DNA of 30,085 bases from Hydrogenovibrio sp. UBA650 (GTDB lineage Bacteria; Pseudomonadota; Gammaproteobacteria; Thiomicrospirales; Thiomicrospiraceae), in assembly GCA_002299245.1 (NCBI GenBank), contig DBOI01000124.1, forward strand, positions 1 to 30,085. The letters run 5' to 3'. The translations under genes were made by a program, and so were the position numbers. The notes beneath the pieces are model-generated. The model saw nothing but the letters and a program-made list of their open reading frames with translations. It ran no database searches and was not told the DNA's origin. The first letter of the stretch is position 1. Every line of letters begins with the position of its first letter. Of the stretch, positions 16,128 to 24,104 are shown piece by piece.

Positions 16128-17438
16128 TTGAAAATTCATCGCATTCATAGAGCAAAGCTGCTTAAGTTACTTCCAAAAAATAGCGTTGCATTGATTCCAT
16201 CCGGTTCCGAAGTTATTCGTAATCGCGACGTTGAGTACCCTTTTCGCGCTAAGAGTGATTTTCTATATTTAACCGGTTTTGAAGAGCCGGATTCCATGCT
16301 CTTGTTAATCAAAACAGAAAAACAGCAATCGGTCGTTTTTTTAAGAGATAAAGACCCGCAAAAAGAGATATGGGATGGCCGTCGGTTAGGGGTGAAAAAC
16401 GCCAAAAAAAGCCTTGGCATAGACCTGTCATTTTCTATTGATTCGTTGGAAGCTAAAACCGCTGAGCTGATTCAAGGCTGCGAGCAGATTTTCATTAGTT
16501 ACGAAGAACTTGAGAACTGGTCACCGTTTGTAAATCGCCTTATAAAACAGTCAAAACAGCAAGTTAGAAAAGGTGTTCAGGCTCCAGCTGCCATTGCCGA
16601 TCTTGACCAATTCTTGCATGAAATGCGTCTGTTCAAGTCGGCAGCAGAAATTAAAAAAATGCGTAAAGCGGCGCAAATTTCGGTGTCTGGACATCTCGCC
16701 GCCATGAAGGCTGTAGCTGATTGTAAGTATGAGTACCAGTTACAGGCTGTATTAGAGGCCGATTTTAAACGCTCTGGTGCCTCTAGAAATGCGTTTAACT
16801 CTATTGTTGCTTCAAAGGAAAATGCCTGCATTCTGCATTACACTGAAAACAGTGCAAAAATTAAAAAGCGTGGTTTGGTTTTAGTTGACGCCGGCGCTGA
16901 GTTTAAAGGTTATGCAGGTGATATCACCACCACTTTTCCAGCCAGAGGTAAATTTACCAAATCACAGGCCAAGCTTTATTCACTTGTTTTAAAGGCGCAA
17001 AGAGCAGCAATCGAAGCGATTGCACCGGGCGTGAGTTATGACGAAATGCATCATGTTGCGATCAAAGTGATAACCACTGGTTTAGTTGAACTTGGTTTGC
17101 TTAAAGGCAAGGTCAATAAACTGATTGAGAAGGGTGCTTACCAAAAATTCTTTATGCATGGCACTGGCCACTGGCTGGGCATGGATGTGCATGATGTGGG
17201 TTGTTATAGAGTCAATGGAAGATGGCGAAAGTTCAAGCCTGGAATGGTCGTTACCGTTGAGCCTGGACTCTATATCTCAAGTAATCACAAACAGATAGCG
17301 AAGAAGTGGCACAACATCGGTATTCGCATTGAAGATGATGTTCTGGTCACCCCAAATGGCCATGAAGTTTTAACAGCAGGCTTACCAAGAACAGTTAAAG
17401 AAATTGAAGCCTATATGGCAAAAAACCAGAAGGATTAA
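16128..17438 (+). CDS. pepP: Xaa-Pro aminopeptidase (M24B)
   Basis: A cytosolic metalloaminopeptidase that removes an N-terminal residue preceding proline. The 436-residue protein has an N-terminal aminopeptidase P domain (1-165; ALIPSGSEVIRNRDVEYPFR, FLYLTGFEEPDS) and a pita-bread catalytic domain. All five dinuclear metal ligands are visible: Asp254 and Asp265 (DAGAEFKGYAGDITTTFP), His348 (HGTGHWLGMDVHD), Glu378 (TVEPGLY) and Glu402 (IRIEDDV), six or fewer positions from their E. coli counterparts. The only usable start is TTG at 16128: an in-frame stop lies 15 bases upstream with no ATG between, and no strong ribosome-binding site is seen, so translation may depend on coupling to ygfB. The gene continues into ubiH with one base between stop and start. 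Confidence 0.94.
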   Translation: MKIHRIHRAKLLKLLPKNSVALIPSGSEVIRNRDVEYPFRAKSDFLYLTGFEEPDSMLLLIKTEKQQSVVFLRDKDPQKEIWDGRRLGVKNAKKSLGIDLSFSIDSLEAKTAELIQGCEQIFISYEELENWSPFVNRLIKQSKQQVRKGVQAPAAIADLDQFLHEMRLFKSAAEIKKMRKAAQISVSGHLAAMKAVADCKYEYQLQAVLEADFKRSGASRNAFNSIVASKENACILHYTENSAKIKKRGLVLVDAGAEFKGYAGDITTTFPARGKFTKSQAKLYSLVLKAQRAAIEAIAPGVSYDEMHHVAIKVITTGLVELGLLKGKVNKLIEKGAYQKFFMHGTGHWLGMDVHDVGCYRVNGRWRKFKPGMVVTVEPGLYISSNHKQIAKKWHNIGIRIEDDVLVTPNGHEVLTAGLPRTVKEIEAYMAKNQKD

Positions 17439-17439
17439 T

Positions 17440-18669
17440 ATGAGCAGGGAGTCGTCTGGTAGTGCAATAATCACTGACGTATTTATTTCTGGCGGTGGTC
17501 CAGTTGGTTTAATGCTGGCTATTGGTTTGGCTAAACAGGGTAGACAGGTTGTGGTTGCCGAACAGTTTGCCCCAATTGCTGAAAGCGATTCGCTTGATTT
17601 AGTCAAAAACTCCTTTGATGGGCGCGTTCTTGCAATATCTAAGGGCTCACAACAGTTTCTCGATAAAGTTGGTATTTGGCAGGCCATGGCTGAATTTGTT
17701 ACACCTATTGAACATGTTCACGTTTCTCAAAAAGGCTATATGGGCATAACCATTTTGCATTCAGATGAAGTTGGCGTTGATGCTCTTGGCTATAGTATCC
17801 AGGCTAGTAATCTGGGTAAAGCGCTCTGGAAGCAGGCTAACTCAGAAGACAATATCCAAATACTCTGTCCTGCTGTTTTAGACTCTTTTGAAGAATCTGA
17901 AAATAGGGTGAAAGCTCAAATAACTAATTCAGATGAATCTACAAACTCTTGCATTGAGGTTGATGCTGGTTTAATTGTAGGTGCTGATGGTACTCAATCC
18001 CAGGTTAGAAAAGTACTCGGTTTACCAATTGAAGAGAAATCTTACGATGCCTTTGGCATTCTAGCGAAGATTGAAACTGAAAAGCATCCCCAGGGCTGGG
18101 CTTATGAGCGTTTTACCGAACAAGGACCTGTTGCTTTGCTGCCGACAGAGGGGCACACACACAAAGCCGTTATGGTCTGCCCAAAAGAAAAGGTTGATAG
18201 TGTTATGCAGCTATCCGATGACGACTACATCTCTCTATTTGCTTCTAAAATGGGCGAAAGAATGGGGCGCTTTACCGGTATTAGCCCCCGTATTGCTTAT
18301 CCGCTAAAAGAAACCTATGTACCGCAAATGTCTAAAGGACGAGCTGTTTTGATGGGCAATGCTTCGCATACTCAGCATCCGGTTGCAGCTCAGGGTTTAA
18401 ACCTTGGTATTCGAGATATTCAGGTGTTTTTAGAAATGGGCAGTAAGACCGATGATCTTGGCGATAGACAACTGTTAGCAGAATATGTATTAAGCAGGGA
18501 ATCTGACCACCAAAAAGTCATGGGTTTGACTGATACCCTGATTCAAGTATTTCAACACTCCTCACCGATAGTAGGTCATTTACGCGGCCTTGGACTAATG
18601 GCTATGCAAGCTATGCCTGGGCTTAAACGTCGCTTTTCTAAGTTTGCCATGCAGGGACGTCAAATATGA
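17440..18669 (+). CDS. ubiH: FAD-dependent ubiquinone hydroxylase UbiH
   Basis: A flavoprotein monooxygenase of aerobic ubiquinone synthesis, usually hydroxylating 2-octaprenyl-6-methoxyphenol. The 409-residue product has the dinucleotide fold GGGPVG (residues 18-23), FDGRVLAIS, the FAD/NADPH motif GADGTQSQVR, and the second FAD-binding motif GNASHTQHPVAAQGLNLG, where Asn replaces the Asp of UbiI/UbiF; this GNA form is typical of UbiH. The open frame reaches a TTG at 17404 inside pepP, but AGAAGGA at 17429-17434 directs initiation at the ATG at 17440. Its TGA overlaps the ubiI ATG by four bases (ATGA), so translation of the pair is coupled. Operon position after pepP matches E. coli. Confidence 0.9.
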   Translation: MSRESSGSAIITDVFISGGGPVGLMLAIGLAKQGRQVVVAEQFAPIAESDSLDLVKNSFDGRVLAISKGSQQFLDKVGIWQAMAEFVTPIEHVHVSQKGYMGITILHSDEVGVDALGYSIQASNLGKALWKQANSEDNIQILCPAVLDSFEESENRVKAQITNSDESTNSCIEVDAGLIVGADGTQSQVRKVLGLPIEEKSYDAFGILAKIETEKHPQGWAYERFTEQGPVALLPTEGHTHKAVMVCPKEKVDSVMQLSDDDYISLFASKMGERMGRFTGISPRIAYPLKETYVPQMSKGRAVLMGNASHTQHPVAAQGLNLGIRDIQVFLEMGSKTDDLGDRQLLAEYVLSRESDHQKVMGLTDTLIQVFQHSSPIVGHLRGLGLMAMQAMPGLKRRFSKFAMQGRQI

Positions 18670-19922
18670 AACAACTTGAGTTTGATTCAAACAATTTAAC
18701 AGGCCAGCTTTGGGATATCGTAATTGTTGGTGGTGGCATGGTTGGCGCTGCAACCGCTTTAGGGCTTTCTAAAAATGGCTTTAAAGTTCTAATCTTAGAA
18801 AAAGGGCCTGTTAATTTAGATTGGGACCATAGCTCAGAGTACCGAATGCGAGTTAGTGCGCTTACTCGAGCTTCGGAAAAAATACTCAAGAACCTTGGAG
18901 TCTGGACAGGCATAGAAAATCGTCGTTGTCATGCCTTTACCGCAATGCATGTTTGGGATGAAGTAACACCAGGAGAGGTGCATTTTTCAGCTAAGGATAT
19001 ACAGGAACCAAACCTGGGACATACGGTAGAAAATGCTGTTATTCAAGCGGCTATATGGGAGCAGTTAGAGCAGCAGGATAACGTTTCCGTACTTTATACT
19101 GCGGAGATTAGCGATGTCGAGACCTCAGAACAACAAGCTCATTTGAGGTTGGTTGGTGATGTTTGTGTGAAAACCCAGCTGCTAATTGCCGCTGATGGTG
19201 CCTTTTCCAAAGTCAGAGAGTTGGCAAATATTGGTCTGAAAACTCATGATTATCAACAGTGTGCAATTGTAGGCTGTGTTAAAACCGAATCTAGCCATCA
19301 GGATACCTGTTGGCAACGCTACACCGGTGATGGCCCGTTTGCATTTTTGGCCATGGATGAAAATGTTAGCTCCATAGCCTGGTATCTACCGAATGAAAAA
19401 ATGGACTGGGCGCTGTCTTTAGACGATGAAACCTTTGCCGAGGAGATTTCCAGGGCATCTGATTACCGACTGGGACAAGTCGTTGAAGTTGCTCAAAGAG
19501 ATGGTTTTCCGCTGGTAAGAAGGCATGCTGAACACTATGTAAAACCACACTTGGCTTTGGTTGGAGATGCAGCACACACAATCCATCCACAAGCTGGACA
19601 GGGTGTTAACTTGGGGCTTTTGGATGCTGCGGCTCTGATTGAAAAAGTGGTTGAAGCTCGCGACGCAGGCAAAGATTTTGGTAGTTATTCGGTGTTGCGA
19701 AAATATGAGCGCTGGCGTCGCGGAGATAATGAAATTGTCCAAAGGTCAATGGAGGCATTTGACTGGCTATTTAAGCAGGATGCATCATTAAAAGTAGCTT
19801 TTAGAAAATTCATGCTACCGGTTGCAAATCGTATGTCATTTGTCAAAAACTGGTTGATGGATCAAGCATTAAATGGCAGAGAATCCTTACCTGAATTGGC
19901 CAAACGAGTTTTGAGTAAATAA
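18666..19922 (+). CDS. ubiI: FAD-dependent ubiquinone hydroxylase, UbiI-like
   Basis: A second flavin hydroxylase of the UbiH/UbiF/UbiI family, 418 residues. It shows GGGMVGAATALGL (about 21-33), RVSALTRAS, AADGAFSKVRE and GDAAHTIHPQAGQGVNLGLLDAAALIE. The position directly after ubiH, with a four-base overlap, is where E. coli carries ubiI (visC), which hydroxylates C5 of the ring. The UbiF (C6) assignment cannot be excluded from sequence, since both share the GDAAHTIHP motif; in lineages lacking ubiF one enzyme may serve two positions. It is the last gene of the ygfB-pepP-ubiH-ubiI run, followed after 34 bases by the channel gene. Confidence 0.85.
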   Translation: MKQLEFDSNNLTGQLWDIVIVGGGMVGAATALGLSKNGFKVLILEKGPVNLDWDHSSEYRMRVSALTRASEKILKNLGVWTGIENRRCHAFTAMHVWDEVTPGEVHFSAKDIQEPNLGHTVENAVIQAAIWEQLEQQDNVSVLYTAEISDVETSEQQAHLRLVGDVCVKTQLLIAADGAFSKVRELANIGLKTHDYQQCAIVGCVKTESSHQDTCWQRYTGDGPFAFLAMDENVSSIAWYLPNEKMDWALSLDDETFAEEISRASDYRLGQVVEVAQRDGFPLVRRHAEHYVKPHLALVGDAAHTIHPQAGQGVNLGLLDAAALIEKVVEARDAGKDFGSYSVLRKYERWRRGDNEIVQRSMEAFDWLFKQDASLKVAFRKFMLPVANRMSFVKNWLMDQALNGRESLPELAKRVLSK

Positions 19923-19956
19923 TTGCTAACGACTCAGTGATATTAGTGAGATCTAT

Positions 19957-20793
19957 ATGAGATTTAGTGCAGTTCTTGGCGTCGCTGGAGTAAATCCATT
20001 AGAGGATTACAAGGCGAGAAGAGTCGGCAGAGTTTTTGAAGTTTTGGTACTGATGGCTCTGTTGGTTGTGTTTGCCCAGGTATTTATGTATTACAGTGGC
20101 ATGCTCGAAGAGTCAAACTGGCTAACTCACTTGGTCTGGTTGGTATTTTTCTTTGAGTTGGCGGTCAATCTTTATAACGTTAAAAATCGCTGGCTCTACC
20201 TTAGAGAGAATTGGCTTAATGTCGTTATTGTCTGTCTGGCTTTCCCGCTTATTGAATGGGGCAATGACTGGGCTCTGGTTATTCGCTCGTTACGCTTGGT
20301 TCTGTTTATAAGGTTTTTCACCAGTTTTGCACGCGATTTTATAACTATTCTCGACCGAAACCGTTTTGGTCAGGTTTTAATTGCTACCGCTTTCATTGTT
20401 CTAGGCGCTGGATCGCTGTTTGCGTATCTTGAGGATAGGAGTTTGTGGGATGGAATATGGTATGCGTTGGTAACCATTACCACGGTCGGTTATGGCGATG
20501 TTGTGCCCACTTCTGAAAGTGGAAGAAGTTTTGGGCTTGTCTTGATGATTTTCGGGGTTGTTTTTTTCTCCTTAGTTACTGCTAATATTTCGGCTTTTTT
20601 GATTGGTAGTGATCAGCAAAAACTGGAAAAAGATATTCTTGATTATGTAAAGCAGACCGAGAAAAGACTTGCTCAGCAGCAGGCTGATAATGAGGAGCAG
20701 GTTGAAAAAATTATGAAGCATATGAGCAGTGAAATTGAAGTCTTGCGTCAGGAGTTGAAAGAAGCTAAATCTGATAGCAATAAGGCCGACTAA
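19957..20793 (+). CDS. Voltage-gated-type potassium channel with C-terminal coiled coil
   Basis: A 278-residue inner-membrane channel subunit with the six-helix plan: hydrophobic segments near 27-47, 55-75, 86-100, 107-122 (S4-like, RSLRLVLFIRF with three Arg), 139-158 and 192-216, with the pore loop between the last two. The selectivity filter is TVGYGD at 176-181, the canonical potassium filter, preceded by WYALVTITT. Residues about 220-275 are polar with heptad-like spacing, a likely coiled coil that would help tetramer assembly; no RCK/TrkA ligand domain follows. It starts 34 bases after ubiI, with a weak GTGAG site seven bases upstream of the ATG, so it may be read from the ubi operon. 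Gating signal and physiological role are not evident. Confidence 0.9.
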   Translation: MRFSAVLGVAGVNPLEDYKARRVGRVFEVLVLMALLVVFAQVFMYYSGMLEESNWLTHLVWLVFFFELAVNLYNVKNRWLYLRENWLNVVIVCLAFPLIEWGNDWALVIRSLRLVLFIRFFTSFARDFITILDRNRFGQVLIATAFIVLGAGSLFAYLEDRSLWDGIWYALVTITTVGYGDVVPTSESGRSFGLVLMIFGVVFFSLVTANISAFLIGSDQQKLEKDILDYVKQTEKRLAQQQADNEEQVEKIMKHMSSEIEVLRQELKEAKSDSNKAD

Positions 20794-20917
20794 ATGAAGG
20801 CTTTCAATAACCCTTTTAAATGTAGTGTTTTATGCCGTGTTTGGCCACTTTTTTAACCCAAATTAAGTTTTTAACCTATTAATTGACTAAAAAGTACTTA
20901 TATAGCCATTAAGTGGA

Positions 20918-20946
20918 TTGACATTTTAGTTATAAACTCATATATT
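20918..20946 (+). promoter_or_regulatory. Sigma-70 promoter of the LysR regulator gene
   Basis: TTGACA at 20918-20923 and TATATT at 20941-20946 are separated by exactly 17 bases. This is the clearest housekeeping promoter in the window and would start a transcript near 20953, about 38 bases before the regulator ATG. Confidence 0.75.
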
Positions 20947-20990
20947 CACCCAACCAAAATTAATTTTATCGAGCATAAAGGAAGTTACGG

Positions 20991-21959
20991 ATGGCTGATA
21001 GACGTCTTCAAGTATTCCACACCGTAGCCAAAGTTATGAGTTTCACCAAAGCTGCTGAGACATTGCATATGACTCAACCTGCTGTAACTTTCCAAGTCAA
21101 ACAGCTCGAAGATTTTTTTAATACCCGCCTTTTTGATCGAACCCACAATAAAATTACTCTTACCGATGCAGGTAAAGTCGTTTATGACTACGCCGATAAA
21201 ATTCTTGAACACTATGAAAAGATGAATAGTGAAGTTCGCGAATTAACAGGCGAAGTGACTGGTACATTGGTTGTTGGTGCAAGTACCACTATTGCCGAAT
21301 ATATGCTGCCTAGCTTACTAGGAGCCTTCAAACGAGAGTTTGAAGATGTCAATATTCGCCTGCAGGTTGGTAACACCGATGCAATTGTTTCTATGGTTGA
21401 AAACAATATGATCGATTTGGGCCTTGTTGAAGCACCAGTACAAAACAAGAACCTTGAAGTTGATGTTTGTCGAATTGATGAGATGCAGTTGGTTTGTCCT
21501 AATAATCATCCATTGGCAAAACGCGATAAAGTCACTGTTGAAGATTTTCGTAAGTACGGTTATATCTCACGTGAAGAAGGTTCGGGTTCTCGTTCAGTTA
21601 TTGATGCATACATTCGTGAACAGGGCTTCAGCTACAGCGATCTTAATGTCGTAATGGAGCTTGGAAGCCCTGAGGCTGTCAAAATGGCGGTTGAGTCAGA
21701 AGTCGGTTTAGCGATAGTCTCTCGAACAACACTGTCTAAAGAGCTGCGTTTAGGCACCTTAAAAGCCATTCCGTTGAACCCTCCAATTTTACGTCCATTC
21801 TCTCATGTACGCCAAAAACATAAATTCCGTCATCGCGCGGTTGGTGAGTTGCTTGAGTTTGCGATTAACTACTGTCGTGAGCGTGCTGTTGAGCTTGGTT
21901 TCAGAATTCCAACTGAAGAAGAGCAAGCTCAAGCTCTTGGCAGAAAAAATATCGATTGA
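20991..21959 (+). CDS. LysR family transcriptional regulator
   Basis: A 322-residue DNA-binding regulator. Residues 1-60 form the winged helix-turn-helix (LQVFHTVAKVMSFTKAAETLHMTQPAVTFQVKQLE, then LFDRTHNKITLTDAG); residues about 90-300 are the periplasmic-binding-like effector domain (GTLVVGASTTIAEYMLPSLL, EEGSGSR, MAVESEVGLAIVSR). The effector domain resembles that of CysL/CbbR-type regulators, but the target genes cannot be named, as the gene stands alone between a potassium channel gene and convergent phoH. AAAGGAAG sits six bases upstream of the ATG, a strong site. The promoter at 20918-20946 and the terminator at 21982-22008 make it a single-gene unit. The C-terminus ends in a short Glu/Gln-rich tail. 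Confidence 0.93.
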   Translation: MADRRLQVFHTVAKVMSFTKAAETLHMTQPAVTFQVKQLEDFFNTRLFDRTHNKITLTDAGKVVYDYADKILEHYEKMNSEVRELTGEVTGTLVVGASTTIAEYMLPSLLGAFKREFEDVNIRLQVGNTDAIVSMVENNMIDLGLVEAPVQNKNLEVDVCRIDEMQLVCPNNHPLAKRDKVTVEDFRKYGYISREEGSGSRSVIDAYIREQGFSYSDLNVVMELGSPEAVKMAVESEVGLAIVSRTTLSKELRLGTLKAIPLNPPILRPFSHVRQKHKFRHRAVGELLEFAINYCRERAVELGFRIPTEEEQAQALGRKNID

Positions 21960-21981
21960 TATTTTTTAAAACATAAAAAAC

Positions 21982-22008
21982 AAAAAAGGCCTTAAACGGC
22001 CTTTTTTT
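21982..22008. terminator. Bidirectional terminator between the LysR gene and phoH
   Basis: AAAAAAGGCC and GGCCTTTTTTT flank a six-base TTAAAC loop. The A-rich left and T-rich right arms give a T tract on either strand, so the structure can end both the regulator transcript and the convergent phoH transcript. Confidence 0.9.
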
Positions 22009-22024
22009 GTGCTTAATTAAATGT

Positions 22025-23431
22025 TTACAGGTTATCGGAAGCAAACTCCGCAAGACGAGAGCGCTCACCTTGTTGCAGGGTTATGTGCGCACTATGGTGC
22101 CAGTACTTAAAGCGATCTACCACATAGGTCAGGCCGGTAGTGGTTTCCGTTAAATATGGCGAGTCAATCTGGCTGATATTACCGAGGCAGATAACTTTTG
22201 TACCTTCGCCAGAACGAGTGATCAGTGTTTTCATCTGTTTGGGAGTCAGATTCTGAGCTTCATCGATAATGATGAACTTTTTCTGAAAGGTTCGACCACG
22301 CATAAAATTCATCGATTTTATCTTAATGCGCTTACTTAACAGCTGCTGTGTGCTCTCTTTTTCCCAGTCAGTATAGCCTTCAGATTGAGTGAGGACTTCA
22401 AGGTTATCCATTAATGCGCCCATCCAGGGAGTCATTTTTTCTTCCTCTGTACCAGGCAGGAAACCGATATCTTCACCAACCGGAATGGTTGCACGCGTCA
22501 TAATGATTTCATTGTAGAGGTTTTCATCCAATGTCTGTTCAAGTGCTGCGGCCAGGGTTAAAAGAGTTTTACCGGTACCGGCTACACCAAGTAATGTCAG
22601 AAAATCAATTTCAGGATCCATCAGGAAATTCAGTGCAATATTCTGCTCTGCGTTGCGCGAGTTGATTCCCCAGATAGAGTTGTTAGGGTTGGTGAAATCT
22701 TGCATATATTCGAGAGTAGCTTTGTTATTTTTAACCTGCCTAACAATCACATTAAAGCCTGCGTCATTCTGACTGATAAGACATTGATTCGGGAACCATC
22801 TACAGTGCTCATCAACGTCTAGCTCGTAGAATGTTGAGCTGCCGTCTTGCCAGGATTTCATGCTTTTGCCATGCTCTTCAAAAAAGTTGGCAGGGAGTTC
22901 TTCCCAGCCAGTGTAGAGAAGGTCTGCATCCTCAAGCACGCGGTCATTAAAGTAGTCCTCAGAGTGAAGTCCCACGGTTGAGGACTTGATTCGCATATTG
23001 ATATCTTTGGTTACCAGAGTAACTTGTCGCTCAGGAAATTGTTTCTTGAGTGCCAGGCCTGTTTGCAGAATATGATTATCGGCCTTATGGCTTGGCAGAG
23101 ATGCCGGAAGCTCTGAAATTAAGGGTTCGGTTTCAAAGAATAACAGTCCCAGATGCAGGCTTTCTAACTCTGCATTAGGATGAATTCTTTCCAGGGGTAG
23201 GCCATTCTTTATCTCTTCAAAACTGGCATCACTGATAATTTGATCAATTAAACGGTTGGTTTCTCTGACGTTGCGAGAAACTTCAGACATTCCTTTTTTA
23301 CCAGCATCAAGTTCTTCAAGAACGGTCATTGATATAAAAAGGTCGTGTTCCTCAAAATTGAACAGTGCCATAGGGTCGTGCATCAATACATTGGTATCGA
23401 GGATAAATAAGCGTCTAGCTTCATTCGTCAT
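22025..23431 (-). CDS. PIN-PhoH family ATPase
   Basis: A 468-residue fusion of a PIN nuclease domain with a PhoH-type P-loop ATPase, the YlaK-like class. The PIN domain covers about 8-165 with acidic residues Asp12 (ILDTNVLMHDP), Glu39-Glu40, Asp118 (KADNHIL) and Asp143. The ATPase domain runs from about 255 to the end, with Walker A GVAGTGKT (282-289) and Walker B IIIDEAQN (387-394); SGEGTKVICLGNISQID (407-423) is a sensor-like segment. Mycobacterial PhoH2 of this plan has RNase and RNA helicase activity, so an RNA role is likely but unproven here. The ATG at 23431 has AGGAAA about seven bases upstream. The gene lies 19 bases after the peroxiredoxin gene on the same strand and is probably in its operon. 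A CAGGCCTG copy lies at 23054-23061. Confidence 0.92.
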   Translation of the reverse strand: MTNEARRLFILDTNVLMHDPMALFNFEEHDLFISMTVLEELDAGKKGMSEVSRNVRETNRLIDQIISDASFEEIKNGLPLERIHPNAELESLHLGLLFFETEPLISELPASLPSHKADNHILQTGLALKKQFPERQVTLVTKDINMRIKSSTVGLHSEDYFNDRVLEDADLLYTGWEELPANFFEEHGKSMKSWQDGSSTFYELDVDEHCRWFPNQCLISQNDAGFNVIVRQVKNNKATLEYMQDFTNPNNSIWGINSRNAEQNIALNFLMDPEIDFLTLLGVAGTGKTLLTLAAALEQTLDENLYNEIIMTRATIPVGEDIGFLPGTEEEKMTPWMGALMDNLEVLTQSEGYTDWEKESTQQLLSKRIKIKSMNFMRGRTFQKKFIIIDEAQNLTPKQMKTLITRSGEGTKVICLGNISQIDSPYLTETTTGLTYVVDRFKYWHHSAHITLQQGERSRLAEFASDNL

Positions 23432-23450
23432 CTGGTTTCCTTTGTGCGAT

Positions 23451-23924
23451 TTATGCGTTTTGTAGTTCAGTGATGCTATCTAGTACTTCTTGGGCGTGGC
23501 CTTTTACTTTAACCTGTCGCCACTCTTTGACCAGTTTGCCTTCGGGGTCAATAACAAAAGTGCTTCGGACTATGCCCATATACTCTTTACCGAAGTTCTT
23601 TTTGAGCTGGTACACATCGAATATTTTGCAAAGCTCTGCCTCGGGGTCAGAGATTAGGTCAAAAGAGAACTCTTGTTTGTTTTTGAAATTGTCGTGACGT
23701 TTCATGGAATCCATGGAAACACCAAATATTTGAGTGTTTGCCTGTTTAAATTCTGAATGAAGCGCGGTGAAATCTAGACCTTCAGTCGTACACCCCGGGG
23801 TACTGTCTTTTGGATAAAAGTAGACAACGCTGTATTGGTTTAAAAAGTTCTGTTCAGAAATAGTTCTGCCTGAAGTGGCAGGTAGGTTGAAGCTTGAAAT
23901 ACTGTCACCAATTTGAATACTCAT
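23451..23924 (-). CDS. bcp: Peroxiredoxin, BCP/PrxQ type, lacking Cys50
   Basis: A thiol peroxidase of 157 residues that reduces hydrogen and organic peroxides. The thioredoxin fold is evident: FYPKDSTPGCTTEG around the peroxidatic Cys45, then GVSMDSMKRHDNF and STFVIDPEGKLVKEW. E. coli BCP resolves with Cys50, and that position is Leu here (TTEGLDF). Cys99 (EAELCKIF) is conserved and may resolve, or the enzyme may be of 1-Cys type. CAGGAAG lies a few bases before the ATG at 23924. It sits 19 bases upstream of the PIN-PhoH gene and is divergent from dapA across a 180-base gap; in E. coli bcp also neighbours dapA, but via gcvR. Confidence 0.93.
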   Translation of the reverse strand: MSIQIGDSISSFNLPATSGRTISEQNFLNQYSVVYFYPKDSTPGCTTEGLDFTALHSEFKQANTQIFGVSMDSMKRHDNFKNKQEFSFDLISDPEAELCKIFDVYQLKKNFGKEYMGIVRSTFVIDPEGKLVKEWRQVKVKGHAQEVLDSITELQNA

Positions 23925-24044
23925 TTAGGCTTCCTGTTTTGCTTGAAACTGGTTCCAGTATGCCGACTTTTTACAGGTGGCGCAATATCAAATAAGCACA
24001 ATTTTTTCTAACAGTTAATTAATGTCTTTCGGCAGATTAAATTG

Positions 24045-24073
24045 TTGAACTGAAAGGGGTGAAAGGGTAAGAT
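24045..24073 (+). promoter_or_regulatory. Probable dapA promoter
   Basis: TTGAAC at 24045-24050 and TAAGAT at 24068-24073 are 17 bases apart, matching a sigma-70 promoter at four of six positions in each hexamer. The transcript would begin near 24080, too close to the ATG at 24090 to allow its own ribosome-binding site, which favours the GTG start at 24105. Confidence 0.55.
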
Positions 24074-24104
24074 TAGCATCTTTGCTTTAATGGAGAAATT
24101 CGCT

